Shown here piece after piece: positions 21,444 to 34,300 of a DNA stretch of 64,000 nt. Position 1 is the first letter of the stretch. Every line of letters begins with the position of its first letter. Source of the DNA: Agelas oroides (Eukaryota; Porifera; Demospongiae; Agelasida; Agelasidae); the NCBI GenBank assembly GCA_949130485.1, contig OX422194.1, positions 1,362,243-1,426,242 of the forward strand, given 5' to 3'. The notes under the pieces were generated by a model. The model was not told the DNA's origin. It searched no databases and saw nothing but the letters and a program-made list of their open reading frames with translations. The position numbers and the translations under genes were made by a program.

Positions 21444-22415
21444 CTATAGCAACATGTCTTTGAAGTATTCATCATATTCATCTTCTTTAGTTTTCTCAAG
21501 TAACACCTCAACAGGCTTGCTCCAGATTGCACTTGCACCAGCCTCCCTCTCCTTCCCCCTTCCTTCCAGCTCGTCTGAACTACTGGCCTCTGAAGATGAA
21601 TCTTTCAACGACTTCTCTTTCCACTCATAGTGATGCTTTCTCTCTTTCTTGTGCTTATGCTTATGTTTCTTTTTGTGTCCACTCGCGTGCCTACGCTCTT
21701 TCTTGCGTTGCTGTTTCTTTTCTTCTTTCTTCCAAAGCTTTCTTTTGTGGTGGTAGTTCAGTTTAACAGCACACTCGAGACACAGTCTGAGCTTCACAAG
21801 GGCATTCTTTTTGCTGCCTTGTTCAACATACGCAAAGTTGACCTCCCAGCTTTGAAGTCCTTCTCTCTCAGAGCAGTGTTTGTTGCCACAAACAAACTGG
21901 CCCTTTCCTTCGACCACCTCCTTTTCTGTGCGCCATCTGAGAGCTATCTTGTTCTCCTTGTACCGGCTCAAGTCACTGATGGCATACTCCTTGAAAAGTT
22001 TGTCATAGTACGCTTTTGCCAGACGCTTCTCCCATGAACTTACATCATCACCTCCCTCCCACAAAAATCTGTGCTCTTCCCTCAGAATTGTGTAATCGTT
22101 TCGATCCTTTTCGGTAGACCGCTCAAAATGCTCAATTCCATGGCCACGTGAAAGTAGATACTGGTTGACAAGGGCCTTGTGTCTGGAGTAAGCATCCATC
22201 GAGAGGAGGTGGTATCTTCTTGCTCTCCACTCCTCTCTGTCCCGTTCATGTGACACCAACTGCTTTGAAGGCATGGCAGCTGAGTGTTGGGGTACGTGTG
22301 CCACAGGCTTCTGGATGGCTAAGGGATCATCCTGCCAGGTCTTCCTCCTCTTTTCAGGTGCAAACTCAAACTCAGAATCAAGATCTTCATCTCTGTGTTG
22401 TCTTTGGAGTGCCAT
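21444..22415 (-). CDS. FRA10AC1: FRA10AC1 family protein, intronless
   Basis: This is a single uninterrupted 323-residue reading frame. The conserved core runs from RRYHLLSMDAYSRHKALVNQ through REEHRFLW, WEKRLAKAYYDKLFKEY, DLSRYKENKIALRWRTEKEV and FVCGNKHC to SWEVNFAYVEQG and LCLECAVKLNYHHKRK. Cys176, Cys181, Cys212 and Cys215 form a CxxxxC...CxxC set, probably zinc-binding. The tail is Lys/His-rich, then Ser-rich, and ends with the acidic DEYDEYFKDMLL seen in the family. FRA10AC1 is a nuclear protein associated with late spliceosomes; that role is known of the family and not visible here. The vertebrate gene has many introns, so the lack of introns among intron-rich neighbours is notable. 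It converges on SPATA1. Confidence 0.95.
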   Translation of the reverse strand: MALQRQHRDEDLDSEFEFAPEKRRKTWQDDPLAIQKPVAHVPQHSAAMPSKQLVSHERDREEWRARRYHLLSMDAYSRHKALVNQYLLSRGHGIEHFERSTEKDRNDYTILREEHRFLWEGGDDVSSWEKRLAKAYYDKLFKEYAISDLSRYKENKIALRWRTEKEVVEGKGQFVCGNKHCSEREGLQSWEVNFAYVEQGSKKNALVKLRLCLECAVKLNYHHKRKLWKKEEKKQQRKKERRHASGHKKKHKHKHKKERKHHYEWKEKSLKDSSSEASSSDELEGRGKEREAGASAIWSKPVEVLLEKTKEDEYDEYFKDMLL

Positions 22416-22544
22416 TTTGTTGCACAGCTAATCCAAAGATATTTACCCTACAGAAGTGCGAGGAAACGTATATAGTCCAAGGATGACCATGAACAAGTAC
22501 CTTAAAACACAACAGACTAACGAGGACAGTGGGCTATCCATCAA

Positions 22545-22908
22545 ATAGAGGGCGTGCATGTGACGTCACCCGGTAGGCAAGTTCTGCATATTTCCGCATA
22601 CTACCGTATACGCGCCGCCATTTTGAAAGGCAATGAATAGGAATAATGTATGGAGAGGCCTATTCTACAAGCTCGTTTCGAGGTACGGAGCATGCATTTA
22701 GCTTCAACTTTATAGTGTGCAGAGAGCTAGTCATGACAGTTAACATACCCATACATGAAAGGGATGCTACTTGTAGGATCGTTGCTAGCGCGGGGAGTTC
22801 GACGTGCTAGTACTTAAGTCCCATTAAAAACCGGCAATGTTGCCTATCAAGATGGCGGCATAGCAACCGTTGCTATGATGTGATGACGTGCATGCACGCC
22901 CTCTATAT
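22545..22908. mobile_element. MITE-like element beside FRA10AC1
   Basis: Ends TAGAGGGCGTGCATGTGACG and CGTGCATGCACGCCCTCTAT are inverted copies about 360 bp apart; inside, GCCGCCATTTTG pairs with CAAGATGGCGGC. It lies about 130 bp upstream of the FRA10AC1 start codon. Confidence 0.8.
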
Positions 22909-23687
22909 ATAGGGATATACTGCCTATTGACTACCTAGCACAGAAATTTTACTTTCTACACCTTGGGACAGACATTAATGTATAGAGAACTACTGACACA
23001 GAATATTTACTAATGTTTGCAAGAGAGTATGGAGACATACTGAATTTTTTTGTTGTTCGTCAGTGCAATATAGGGGGTGTGTCTTTATTTAGTCCAATCA
23101 CCGAACACTCTGTCCTAGGCTGATTCTTCAGCATTAAGTCCGGGGCAAAGTGAGTGAGCAGAATCTGCTTCTTTTCTTTTGTGCTGATGCAATGATGCCA
23201 GTTGAAGTCAACACAAGACCATCAAAACCAGTCGACTGTCCTTTCTTATATTTGCCAACAAATTCAACACCTTTCCGTCGCCAAGCTGTCTCGTCTTCCC
23301 CTCGACACATTAACCACTAGCTTCTTCAACTACCCATAGTTATGGTAGCCAGCTTACCACATGCCATGGTGAGTCCACGACCAGAACTAGAAACAGTACA
23401 GCCGAGATAACGGCTCGTCCACAGGCCGAATTTTTCACGGGTTGCCGTACTGTATTTTTCGGCGTGATAGGGCAACCCGAGAAAAATTTGGTCTGGCTGT
23501 CAACCCAGCCCAGCCCACATTTTGCACTGAGAATGTAAAACGTTTTATTTCAACTGCTGCTACAGAATAAATAACCAAGCAAATATAAATAAATAAATAA
23601 TATTAAATAGTGGGTTCACAACTATAGAACTATAAATGTATGAATTGCTTTATAATTAAAAACTGTAGGACCTATGGTCCAACAGAA
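22909..23687. other. Intergenic stretch
   Basis: No exon is seen. A degenerate hairpin with CGAATTTTTC(A/T)CGGGTTGCC and its inverted partner lies at about 23425-23505. AT-rich sequence precedes the end of the next gene. Confidence 0.45.
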
Positions 23688-24748
23688 TTACTCTCCAAGT
23701 CCAGTGAACAGTGTCATTTTCATAAGGTCATCAGCAAGCCGACGTAGTTCGTCAGAGACAGCACTAAGCATCTGCTGGCGAACAGTACAATTTCTGTTAC
23801 CCTTTGGAAGAGGGAGAGAGAGAGAGAGTCAAGTTTTCATTACACCAAGTTACTAGCAAAAATCTGGAGGCAGGATATGGTCAAACTTACAAGAGAAGTC
23901 AGCTGTGGTGTGGGACAAGTATCATTGAAGTGTGGTATACTGCAGCTGTTGATGAAGCGATCACCTTTAACCTGCATACATGAATTAAATATGCATGAAA
24001 TAAATGCCAACTTTGTATGCATGCAGCCATAACAGTATTGTATTGTATCTGGTTAGCTATAACTGTAACCTGTCTCTAGCTATAGCTCACCAGTTTGTAG
24101 ATGCCGTTTGCAACCGACACCAAATTCCCGTAGGTTGCGTAGAACTGGCTGTAATAGCTTGGTTTGCGCTCTGTGATGTTCCGTGTGGTCTCGTTCTTCA
24201 GGGCATCAGCCATTGGTTCAACGAAGCAGTGGAATAGGTGCACACTCTCAGCGATGGATTGCTGCAGGAAAAAGTACAAAGAATGTACTATTAAATCCAT
24301 GCACTAGCTAGACATGTGTGTACCCCTCCACTGATATTTCTTGCAGGAGATGACTCACGTTTTGTCGATTGGCATCAACGGTTGAGAAATTGCCAGCATA
24401 TATTCCAATCCTAGAAGCGGGACCCTGCATAAAGAAAGATGGTATGATAATGTAGTGCAGTTGCAACTTGACAGTGAAAAAATTTGCTGTACTGCGCGCC
24501 ACACTTACTGTTGTGCCTTTGAGTGTGCCGTTGACCACTTCCTCCATTTCATCTCGAATTGATACGAGTTCTCCACGCACCTGCTGCTTCAATGCTTGCA
24601 GTTGTGCTGGAAGCAATTGCGTTTCGCAAGACGACGGAATTGAGGGTGCTTGGTGGCTTGTCCTTGGGAACCTGCAAGGTGCTGCTCTGGCAAATCCTCC
24701 AAGGATTGCCAGGGTGAATAGAACAATGAATGCAAAGTTTTGTGCCAT
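23688..24748 (-). CDS. Unrecognised secreted helix-rich glycoprotein
   Basis: Five exons (24509-24748, 24359-24424, 24091-24261, 23891-23971, 23688-23801) join to 223 residues, and all four introns are phase 0. The ATG at 24748 is chosen over one 45 nt upstream because it puts the hydrophobic FAFIVLFTLAILGGFA at residues 5-20, a good signal peptide with likely cleavage near ARA/APC. The mature part has four predicted amphipathic helices: LPAQLQALKQQVRGELVSIR (exon 1), ESVHLFHCFVEPMADALK and YSQFYATYGNLVSVANGIYK (exon 3), and RQQMLSAVSDELRRLADDLM (exon 5). There are seven N-glycosylation sequons (residues 73, 92, 102, 125, 130, 175, 190) and six cysteines after the signal peptide. I know no family match. 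Small size, four helices and all-phase-0 introns resemble helical cytokine genes, but that is only a resemblance. Confidence 0.8.
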
Positions 24749-24852
24749 TCTTGTACGTAGGTACTGTTGAAGAAGACAATGTTTGAGTATCAAGTTTGAG
24801 TCTCTCTTTGTGAGATCGATCGCGAGTCATGGCTAATGCTGCTTGTCTGTTT

Positions 24853-24860
24853 CTTATATA
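24853..24860 (-). promoter_or_regulatory. TATA box of the secreted protein gene
   Basis: TATATAAG on the minus strand, about 105 bp upstream of the start codon at 24748. This predicts transcription start near 24825-24830. Confidence 0.55.
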
Positions 24861-25346
24861 CGAATCTTTCGGAACAGAAGAAAGTCCCTGCACATGCATT
24901 GAATCGAAAAATGCCAAGCTTAAAGTTCCAATAGAGGTTTGGAATGAACCGTTGCAGAAAGAGTACGGTTTTTGACAGGGCAGCCCCACCCCCTCACATT
25001 ACGTAATGCTTTTTCAGCATGCGCATCCAGGCACCACCAATCATGAATACGAGTAAGAAACTTATAATACGCTCTGCAGAAAAGAATTGCCATGTATACA
25101 CACCCAGTGTGGTGAGAGGTAATCAAAAAGTAGCTATTTACAAGTATACTTTCAGCTGGATACATTGCATAATAAACCTGCTAATGTGAAATACACAGTA
25201 AGTAAATAATAATACAAAAAGTGACCAAAATTCTCGCTGCACATGTAATTACACTGGCATTTTGCCATGAGTGAGGTGAAAATAATAGACAGTAGCTCCA
25301 TTTAAATTAAAGTGGTGAGTATATAGCCGGTGTAACTGTGACCATT

Positions 25347-28300
25347 TTATGATCCTTCTTTTTTCACCTCTGCATAAACAGAGGTAGTTCCATAGTGCAA
25401 GTCATCAGTATCGTAGACATCCAGAAACCTGTCCATTAAATCTGACCTGTAGTTCGTGACAGAGGCAGAGACAGCTGATAATTACGACAATGGTATGCTG
25501 AAATAACAGCAGACCATGCAGTCACGTATCTATACACCCACTTGACTCAAGATATGGTGCTAAGCTCCAAATGGAGAGGGAGTTATATAGCAGCATGCAG
25601 CTAGTCTGTGCCAGTTGTCTTGCAGCAATTTCTGGTTAGGTTTATAGAATATATTGTTCACTTCTGCATGTCAAAAATGTGCAGTGTGCTCTTAGCTCTA
25701 CGGCTCACAAACTTTACATAACAGGCCGTGCTGCATGCATGAGTCCAACTTGTTGCAGAGGACAGCTCATGATTGCTGCAATCACTGTGCCAAGAGTGCA
25801 TAAGAACGGGCGGCTTGAGTAAGAGCGTGTAACTCCAATAGAAGCCCGTAGTCCAGTCAAAATTATTGAACCATACTAAAAATAGAACACCCGGTCAACA
25901 ATGTCTTATGTCTACGCAGCATGCCCAGTATATGTTACTATTTTCAGTACTGGCGGTAAATTCCGACCGGTTTCAAATTTTACGGAGTTACGCGCTCTTA
26001 CTCTAGCCGCCCGTTCTTATGCGCTCTTGCTGTGCTATATGATGGTCTTTTGTTGGACTGCGCACATTTGTTTTGAGTACACTTACTAGTTTGTCATTAG
26101 GCAGAAATGACCAGTAACAAAATGTACTGGTACTTGAAATGTTGCATAAGACAAGGTTGATTGTTTTATTTGCTGAGTTAGAGGTTGAAGAAAAAGAATA
26201 TTGAAAGCTGGATTTGAACGTGAATCTTCTGACATCTGTAGGTGGCATTTCAGATAACCCAGGTTCTACTGGTTGGATCTCAACATTCTCTTTCTTTAAG
26301 TAGTCATTTTGTAGTGTTGTATGAAGTCAGTCGGGGGGGGGACAAGTTTACATGCATTCAGCAATTTGATGATGTGATGCTCAGTGAAATTGCCTGATTC
26401 CGTGCGCTACAGCCCTTATTGAGTCCTTTTCGTGCAGTTTTTGAGAGTAGTTTGCTGCGCTAAAGCTAAAATATGCATTTTGGTTTGCTGCTGCAATTGG
26501 TAACATGCAGCTTTCGCAGCGTGGAAGGTGGGCTCACCCATATCCAGGATGGCATTTCAGGTTCTAACCCTGGCTGGGTCTCAAACATTCTCTTTAAGAA
26601 TATAGTTCTTTGTCAGCCATTTTGTAGCGCTGTATCAAGTCAGTAATCAAGTGTTTATACATGAGCTGCACGCATTAGATCAATCCACACTTGATTCAAG
26701 ATAATTTGTTAAGATTAACAAATAATGTGTCAAGCTTACACTTGTCCCGGTGGACACGATATCTTTTTCTTCCCAATCTTCCCCAGTTGCATGAAGGCAT
26801 CGTATCTCTCTGTCTTCTTCCACAAGTAGTAAAACTGCACTAGCTCCTTGACTGTCCTAGTGGGTACCTATGAATTACATTACAGTGATCCCCCATTATT
26901 TCTTCAACCAGGAGAAATTTGAGGACAATTAGCTACTGCTTTTCTTGTAATCAAACTAAAATTTTGAGTTTCCACAGCAACGACTAACACACCTCATAAA
27001 TAGTTAATAGACAAATTTTACTAAATACCCAAAGAAAAATTAATAATCCAATTAAACCACAATCTACTCATAAATACCTCATTTTTGGTGCCAATATTTA
27101 TATCATATTACTATACAGTCTAATTGCACCCCAAGATGCTCACAAGAGGTTTACCTTGGCTCGAACACTTTAGAGTTCAGTGCTACGTAGGTAAAAGCTT
27201 TGTTAGTAGGCTTTAACAAAACAAAGTTCACTGCTACTTAGCGAAGCAGAAGGCTTTAAAGTTATGACACTCGATTGGTTATGGTTTAGAACTACCTTAT
27301 TTAGTGACTACCAGAACGACAATCTCAGTATTGTAACATCAAAGTGAAAAAAAAAACATGCACATCAAACACACTTAGTTGGGGCGAGCCTGAGTGAGCC
27401 CCACACTAGCGTGACTTCATTGCGCACATGCGTGTGTATGTTTGCTTGCTTGCTTGCTTGCTTGCTTGGACCGACCACTTACCGTAAATTTTAAATGAGC
27501 ACATTCAAATATTTCACGAAGATCGATATCGTGAAGCATGTGAAGGCCAGTGGAGGGCTACTATCTGAGTGCAGCGTCAGGAACCCGGAGCGAAGACGAC
27601 TGAAGTTGAAGCACGTGTGGCACTGCATGATTTGTGCTTCTACCGACGACGGCAGGCCGCTCACAGGCGATATAAATTTAATATGGACGGTGGCCGGTTG
27701 ACTGGGTTGCCTCATTTCAGGTAGTGGGCCCTGATGTATAAACGGCACACATAAACGCCAGAAACTTAGCTCACGATTTCGATGTAAAGCTTAGTCCATG
27801 CATGTGTAGCCACGTTAGCTGCCCTGGCTGGAGAAATGGTTGGCATATGTGATACTTATATTTATCTCTGGTGAGGACTTAGCTACTTATGCGTTGTAAA
27901 ATTTGGCTTAAACAGTCGACAGTGACAAATCCTACTGTGTGCCATAACAAGGTAGTAAATCAGCAGTGTGCTGCTTGCTCAGGCTCGCCCCATGATGATG
28001 AATTATCTCACTAGTAATAATTGTTACACCATTTTCAATGGTACATAGCAGTATTGCTTTATACATTATAGTTGACGCTGGTTTTTAATAATTTTTTTGT
28101 TACCTGCTAGTTTTCTGCTTTTAGTTAGTCATACCAAAATGGTATTTTGTTAAAGTGGTAGAGTGTTAAGTAAGTACCTGTTTTCTTAGCTGAAAAAAGT
28201 CCTTTCCTATTGTTCTTAGCCCTAATGGATGAAAGACAAGCAACAAGAAGTGGATCTGTCTACTCAGTTGATACAAGACAACACATCTGTAATAGTTGGC

Positions 28301-31300
28301 AACTTGAGTTTGCAAAGTAAAAATCATTGATTGGAAATAAACTGCCATTCTTTTCGGAAAGAACAAATTAAAATCACGAGCAGGCTGCCCATTCTAAATT
28401 TGGATGGGGGATTCCCCTTTAGTTATTACATTCTGCATAGATAGCAATACATTTTCCCATACTTTGTCAGTTCTTCATCTCCATTTTCACAATGCTGATC
28501 ATGTACTATCTATTACACAATAGAAGTTGTTTTATTGACTCATAATTACTATACAGGTCCAAAAATAAAGATACGTCAGTTTAAAGTGAGTAAATAGGTT
28601 GATATACTGCATGTTCAGCAAAAATGACAAAACCGTAATAATTTAACTGGACTTGTATAGTGCTAATATTACTTGCTTACTGAACTTTATTAAATAGTTC
28701 GGCATTCAACATGAATAAATTGGCTTGTGTAAGAAACTGTTTTATTCCAGGTTTTCATGTAGGGGCAGGTATGAAAGTATATGTACTGATACAGGTATGC
28801 ATATGTATGTACACATGTCAGCATTCAAATTAGTATAGCTTATGTCATCATTAAGTATGTACCTCATCTTGGAAGGCAAAAATGACTGCTATCAATAAAA
28901 CTCAAGTATTAATGCTTTGAACTTCCAACTTTAGTAATGATCCTATAAGTAGCATTCCTTTCTTGTACAGGTCTGTTAAAATCTCCTTACTAGCTCTCTG
29001 CATAAGCTCAAGTTGAAGCTAAATGCATCCTCTCCATATCTCAAAGCAAGTCTGTAGGATAGCCTCACCTAGCCTCATTTCAGACCTCAGAAAATTTTCA
29101 TATCTATCTGCCTTCCAACATGGTAGTACGTATGCAAAAGTGGCAACAACATCAAACGCAATTTCTCTATGAAGGGGTAGCAAAAGCCCCGCTGGAACCA
29201 TAAAGTCAACCCTTCAGCTAGTCTCACTCCTGGACCGATTCCAGTACCACTTTCTAGTATACACACAATACTAGAAGGGGTGTGTTGGGATTGAGACTGC
29301 TGTTTGACCATTACGAAACTCTCACCCAACCTGCTTCAAATGTCCTGCACTCCTCTTCTGTCCACGGCTGCATTCCTTAAGAAAACAAGTACATCACGTA
29401 ACCAAAGTCAGTATGTAATATAAGAAAAACCAGGTTTTATATAAACATCAAGTTCAAATTCCACCCCCAAGATGCTCACAGAGCCTACAGTTTAGTGCTA
29501 TAGATTCACTTTCACTGAAGGTGAGGGCAGTGTAGCACCACTTTCCCACACTTGTTGGTAAACAAACATTTGTTTGTTGTTGTTGTTTTTACGTTTTGGG
29601 CACTAACCAATAAGGACTCAGGTTGGGAATCCATGTGAGTTTATTTACATGAAGTATAAATGTGGGGTGACTTAGAGACTCAACATCATACTATTTCAAG
29701 ACAAACACACAACCATAATAACGATAAAAACAAAATGTTGTTTCAATATAAGAACGCATTTCACATGTCCCCCTACCTTTAGACATGCCGTCACGGCTGA
29801 TCTTCTCCAGAGCACTTTTAATGGTGTGGTTGGACTGTTGCAACGCTTGCAGAGCCTAGGTACCACGTAGATGTAAACATCAATAATAAGGGTTAGTCCC
29901 CTCTCAATAGTTCATTATACAGGTAGTCCCCTATAACCCCCTTTTGGTCCATTTCCGTTCCCCTACAAGTCCCTTGTAGTCCATAACCCCCTTTTGGTCT
30001 ATTTCCGTTCCCCTACGAGTCCCTTGTAGTCCATAACCCCCTTTTGGTCCATTTCCGTTCCCCTATGAGCCCCTTGTAGTCCCCTATAACCCCCTTTTGG
30101 TCCATTTCCATCCCCTATGAGTCCCTTGTAGTCCCTTTTGAAGGGAAAGTACCAGATAAACTTTCCCTTCCAACGGGCCTGTCCCTTTAGTGCCAAAAAT
30201 AGTCACCATCAGTTCTCATTCACATTACATGATCAATACATCGCAAAATGTCACAGAACACACTTAAATTGAAGTTCTGGATGCTGCAGCAGTCTACGTA
30301 TATAAATATAAATATATTAAATATAAACAGTTATGTTTACAATACAATAATCAATATTCATTATACACATGGACATAGCAGCCATGGGTCTGGTAAGTTC
30401 AACATATATACCTGCTCCTAACTGGAGTTGTCCAGTTGGCCACTTACTCTGCATGTTTCTAATAATTCTGAAAGCTACCTAAAAACTGTCTCCAAACTCT
30501 CGACAGTTGACGTCTACAGCTTGCATGCACTTTTCAGGACCAATAGCTAAACTGCGGACAACAAGCCATGTTTATAACTACAATAATCATCAGTGAATGA
30601 ATATTCATGAATATTCATATGCCTCCCACTTTCTTTGAAGTATCTTTAAAATTCTACCAAGAGTGAAAAATTCAGATTTGTAGTTACATTTGCTTTTGTA
30701 CTCAATCATTAGCCTTGTTCCCAGGCCTCTGCAACGTTTGTCGCTTGGCAGTACAAAATTCACACAGAACTTCGTACTGCAAGCAAGAACAAGCTGGTGA
30801 AGTCAGTTTAGAAGTACTCTCTCTCTCCCACCCATCTCTCCAAGTCTTGGGCCCAGGCCCAACCCACAATGGAAGGGGTCTGGTGACACAAGCTCGAAAT
30901 CATTGGGCTTGCAAAAGTGTAGCCTCGTTTCCAGACCCTCAGCAAGACCCCCCAGTATGTACCGTACTGGGTCTGGGAACGACGACTAGCAAAAGTGCTG
31001 AAGCTTTGTAATCATAAGTGCAGGATTACAATCGCATTTTGCCTTATTCCGCAATTCAGCAATTCCATTGGTCACTCTTAAAACCTGAAACAAGCCCAAG
31101 CTTGTATCACTCTCTCCTCTCCCCATGATAGAGTGGGGACTAGACGGCAGCTTTCCATCAACAAAATCTGGCCTGCCATTGACCTGAAGAGATGACTTGT
31201 GACCTTGATGGAATAAGTGCTGGAGCAGTGACTTACTTCTTCGTTGTCCCGGCTTGCATTGTTGCCAACCAGCACTGATAACTGTTCTGATACTGTCTTC

Positions 31301-34300
31301 AAATATTGTGACACTGTAGAGAGAGAGAAAGACAGCTGCTACTATCATTTGTAATCTTGGAGATCACAAGTTGACATTTACAGTTACAAGGCAAGTAGCT
31401 TTAAGTAGCTTCAAGTAGCTTCACAATGCATGCTAGTATCCATGTAGAAATTTTTAAGTACTCATGGAAAAGCTTTCACTCCCCTTCTCCCCACACCTCC
31501 CTCCCTTCTTCCACTTCCCTCCCCTACCCTCTCCTCTCCCCACACCTCCCTTCCTCCACTTCCCTCCCCTATCCTCTCCTCACCCCACACCTCCCTTCCT
31601 CCACTTCCCTCCCCTACCTCTCTCCTCTCCCCACACCTCCCTTCCTCCACTTCCCTCCCCTACCTCTCTTCTCTCCACACCCCCTCCCTTCCTCCACTTC
31701 CCTCCCCTACCTCTCTCTTCTCCCCACACCCCCCTCCCTTCCTCCACTTCCCTCCCCTACCTCTCTTCTCTCCACACCCCCCTCCCTTCCTCCACTTCCC
31801 CCCCCAGGCCCGTAGCCAGGATTTTTCGAAGGGGGGTTACATGGATTTGTGATTGGTATGTATGCACACATAAGTATGCAAGACTAGGGGGGTCTGGGGG
31901 CATGCTCCCCCAGGAAATTTTTTGAAAATTAGATGCTCTGAGATTGCTTCTGAGGCCATTTTGGGACAGAAGCAGAGCCGTAGTAGCTACATGGCTCGCG
32001 GAGTATTGCATCCAATTTTTGGCTGTCCATGTATGCATTTGCTAAGCCAGCTGACTTTGAATTTCCACGAAAGAAGGTACTAAGGTTGGCAGAACAGCAG
32101 ATGGGGGGACATCACTATAAGGACAATTCTCGAGCGCCAGAACTAGCGATTTATTTACGCACGTATTTACGCGCGTCCTTTCAACGCAGCGGCGTAAAAC
32201 AGCTTCCGCGCGCGTTCCGCGCTGGTCCTCCACGAACAAACTCGCATAGCTGCAACTAGGCTCGTTTGGACAGCGGTGGTTCTCTATAGCAACGAGACTA
32301 GTGGACCATTTTCAAACAGTAGGACACTTAAAATGTACAGTTAAGCGGTGTATATAAAATCTTTTGGAGGTCAAAAGGGGGGTTCGAGCGAACCCCCTCG
32401 AACTACCTCTTGCTTCTCCCCACACATCCCTCCCTTCCTCCACCATCCCTCCCCTACTTCTCTCTTCTCCCCACACCCCCTTCCCTTCCTCCACTTCCCT
32501 CCCCTACCTCTCTCTTCTCCCCACACCTCCCTCCCTTCCTCCACTTCCCTCCCCTACCCTCTCCTCTCCCCACACCTCCCTTCCTCCACTTCCCTCCCCT
32601 ATCCTCTCCTCTCCCCACACCTCCCTTCCTCCACTTCCCTCCCCTACCCTCTCCTCTCCCCACACCTCCCTTCCTCCACTTCCCTCCCCTATCCTCTCCT
32701 CTCCCCACACCTCACTTCCTCCACTTCCCTCCCCTACCTCTCTCTCTCCCCACTTCCTCCACTTCCCTCCCCTACCTCTCTCTTCTCCCCACACCTCCCT
32801 CCCTTCCTCCACTTCCCTCCCCTACCCTCTCCTCTCCCCACACCTCCCTTCCTCCACTTCCCTCCCCTATCCTATATATCTGCACTTCGCGTGCAAAGAG
32901 TTAAACGTGAAGCTTTTTCTTGAACAGAGGGAGCAAGCAGCTTCCGGATTTCACATAAGTACTTGCTTCGAATAACTTGGAGAAGGGCTTAGTCCATCAG
33001 AGTTGTACATAGCAAATGAGAAAATACGGCGGAGGTCAAAGTGACAAGTGTTACTCTCCCCACACCTCCCTTCCTCCACTTCCCTCCCCTACCTCTCTCT
33101 TCTCCCCACACCCCCCTCCCTTCCTCCACTTCCCTCCCCTACCTCTCTCCTCTCCCCACACCTCCCTTCCTCCACTATTCCTCTCCTACCTCTCTCCTCT
33201 CCCAACACCTCCCTCCCTTCCTCCACTTCCCTCTCCTACCGCTCTCTTCTCCCCACACCTCCTTCCCTTCCTCCACTATTCCTCCCCTACCTCTCTCCTC
33301 TGTAGTGTGTCTGGGACTCCACAACAGATTATCCTGAGGTTTACCCTTTGTATAGGGAGGGAAGGTGGGGTGGTCAGGCACCACTGCCTGGTGGGTCGGC
33401 CCCACCTTGATCTCCTAGTGAGGAAAAGTGATACATGATTGTATTGAAACTGAAACTTAGGACATAAGTGTTGTAGTTCCCTCAATATCAAGTGCATGTC
33501 TAGCATTTCCCCCTCCCCTCCAGCCCCTCCCCCATCCCTTCCCTCCAGCCCCTCCCCCATTTCCTTCCTCCCCTCCAGCCCCTCCCCCATTTCCTTCCTC
33601 CCCTCCAGCCCCTCCCCCAGTTCCTTCCTCCCCTCCAGCCCCTCCCCCAGTTCCTTCTTCTTTCCTCTCCATCCCTTTCCCCTCCTAGTCTATCCACCCC
33701 GCCCCATGTCCATCCCAGCCTAGTGCCTACACCCCATCCCCCCATCCCCCCCCAACCCTTATACCTCCTTCCAGTCTTCATTGGGTAGGTACTCTTCATC
33801 ACTGTCGGACCCACTGTCCATGATGGAAGTAAAGTAGGTGTCAACAGCTGCCTTCTCATCACTGGTCATGAGTCGCATGCTCCTGCGCTCTGGGACCTCT
33901 GGTCGCAACCAGGATTTCAATGAGTCTCCTCCGCGCACTTTGTTACTTGTTCTCTTACTGTGTGGCACTTCCTGGGACATGGCTGCAATAAAGTTATGTA
34001 TGTGTAATAATACATGTACCATCAGTTCATTGATACGAGAATCACGAGATCACCCTCACCTCCAACTCCTCACATCCTGTTCCCCCACTCCTCCTACCTT
34101 CATCCTGTCACACACTCATCCCTTCACCCTCTCACATCCCACACACTCATCCCTCATCCTCACACTCATCCCTTCACCCTCTCACATCCCACACACTCAT
34201 CCCCAACCCTCTCACATCCCACACACTCATCCCCACCCTCTCACATCCCACACACTCATCCCTTCACCCTCTCACACCCCGCACATTCATCCCTTCACCC

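Noticed and set aside
29999..30196. Gly/Lys-rich reading frame
   Set aside because: It is a frame through the 58-bp tandem repeat.
31426..33700. Long Pro/Ser/Leu-rich or Gly/Arg/Glu-rich reading frames on both strands
   Set aside because: They are translations of the CT-rich minisatellites in MIER introns; stops are rare in all frames because of base composition.
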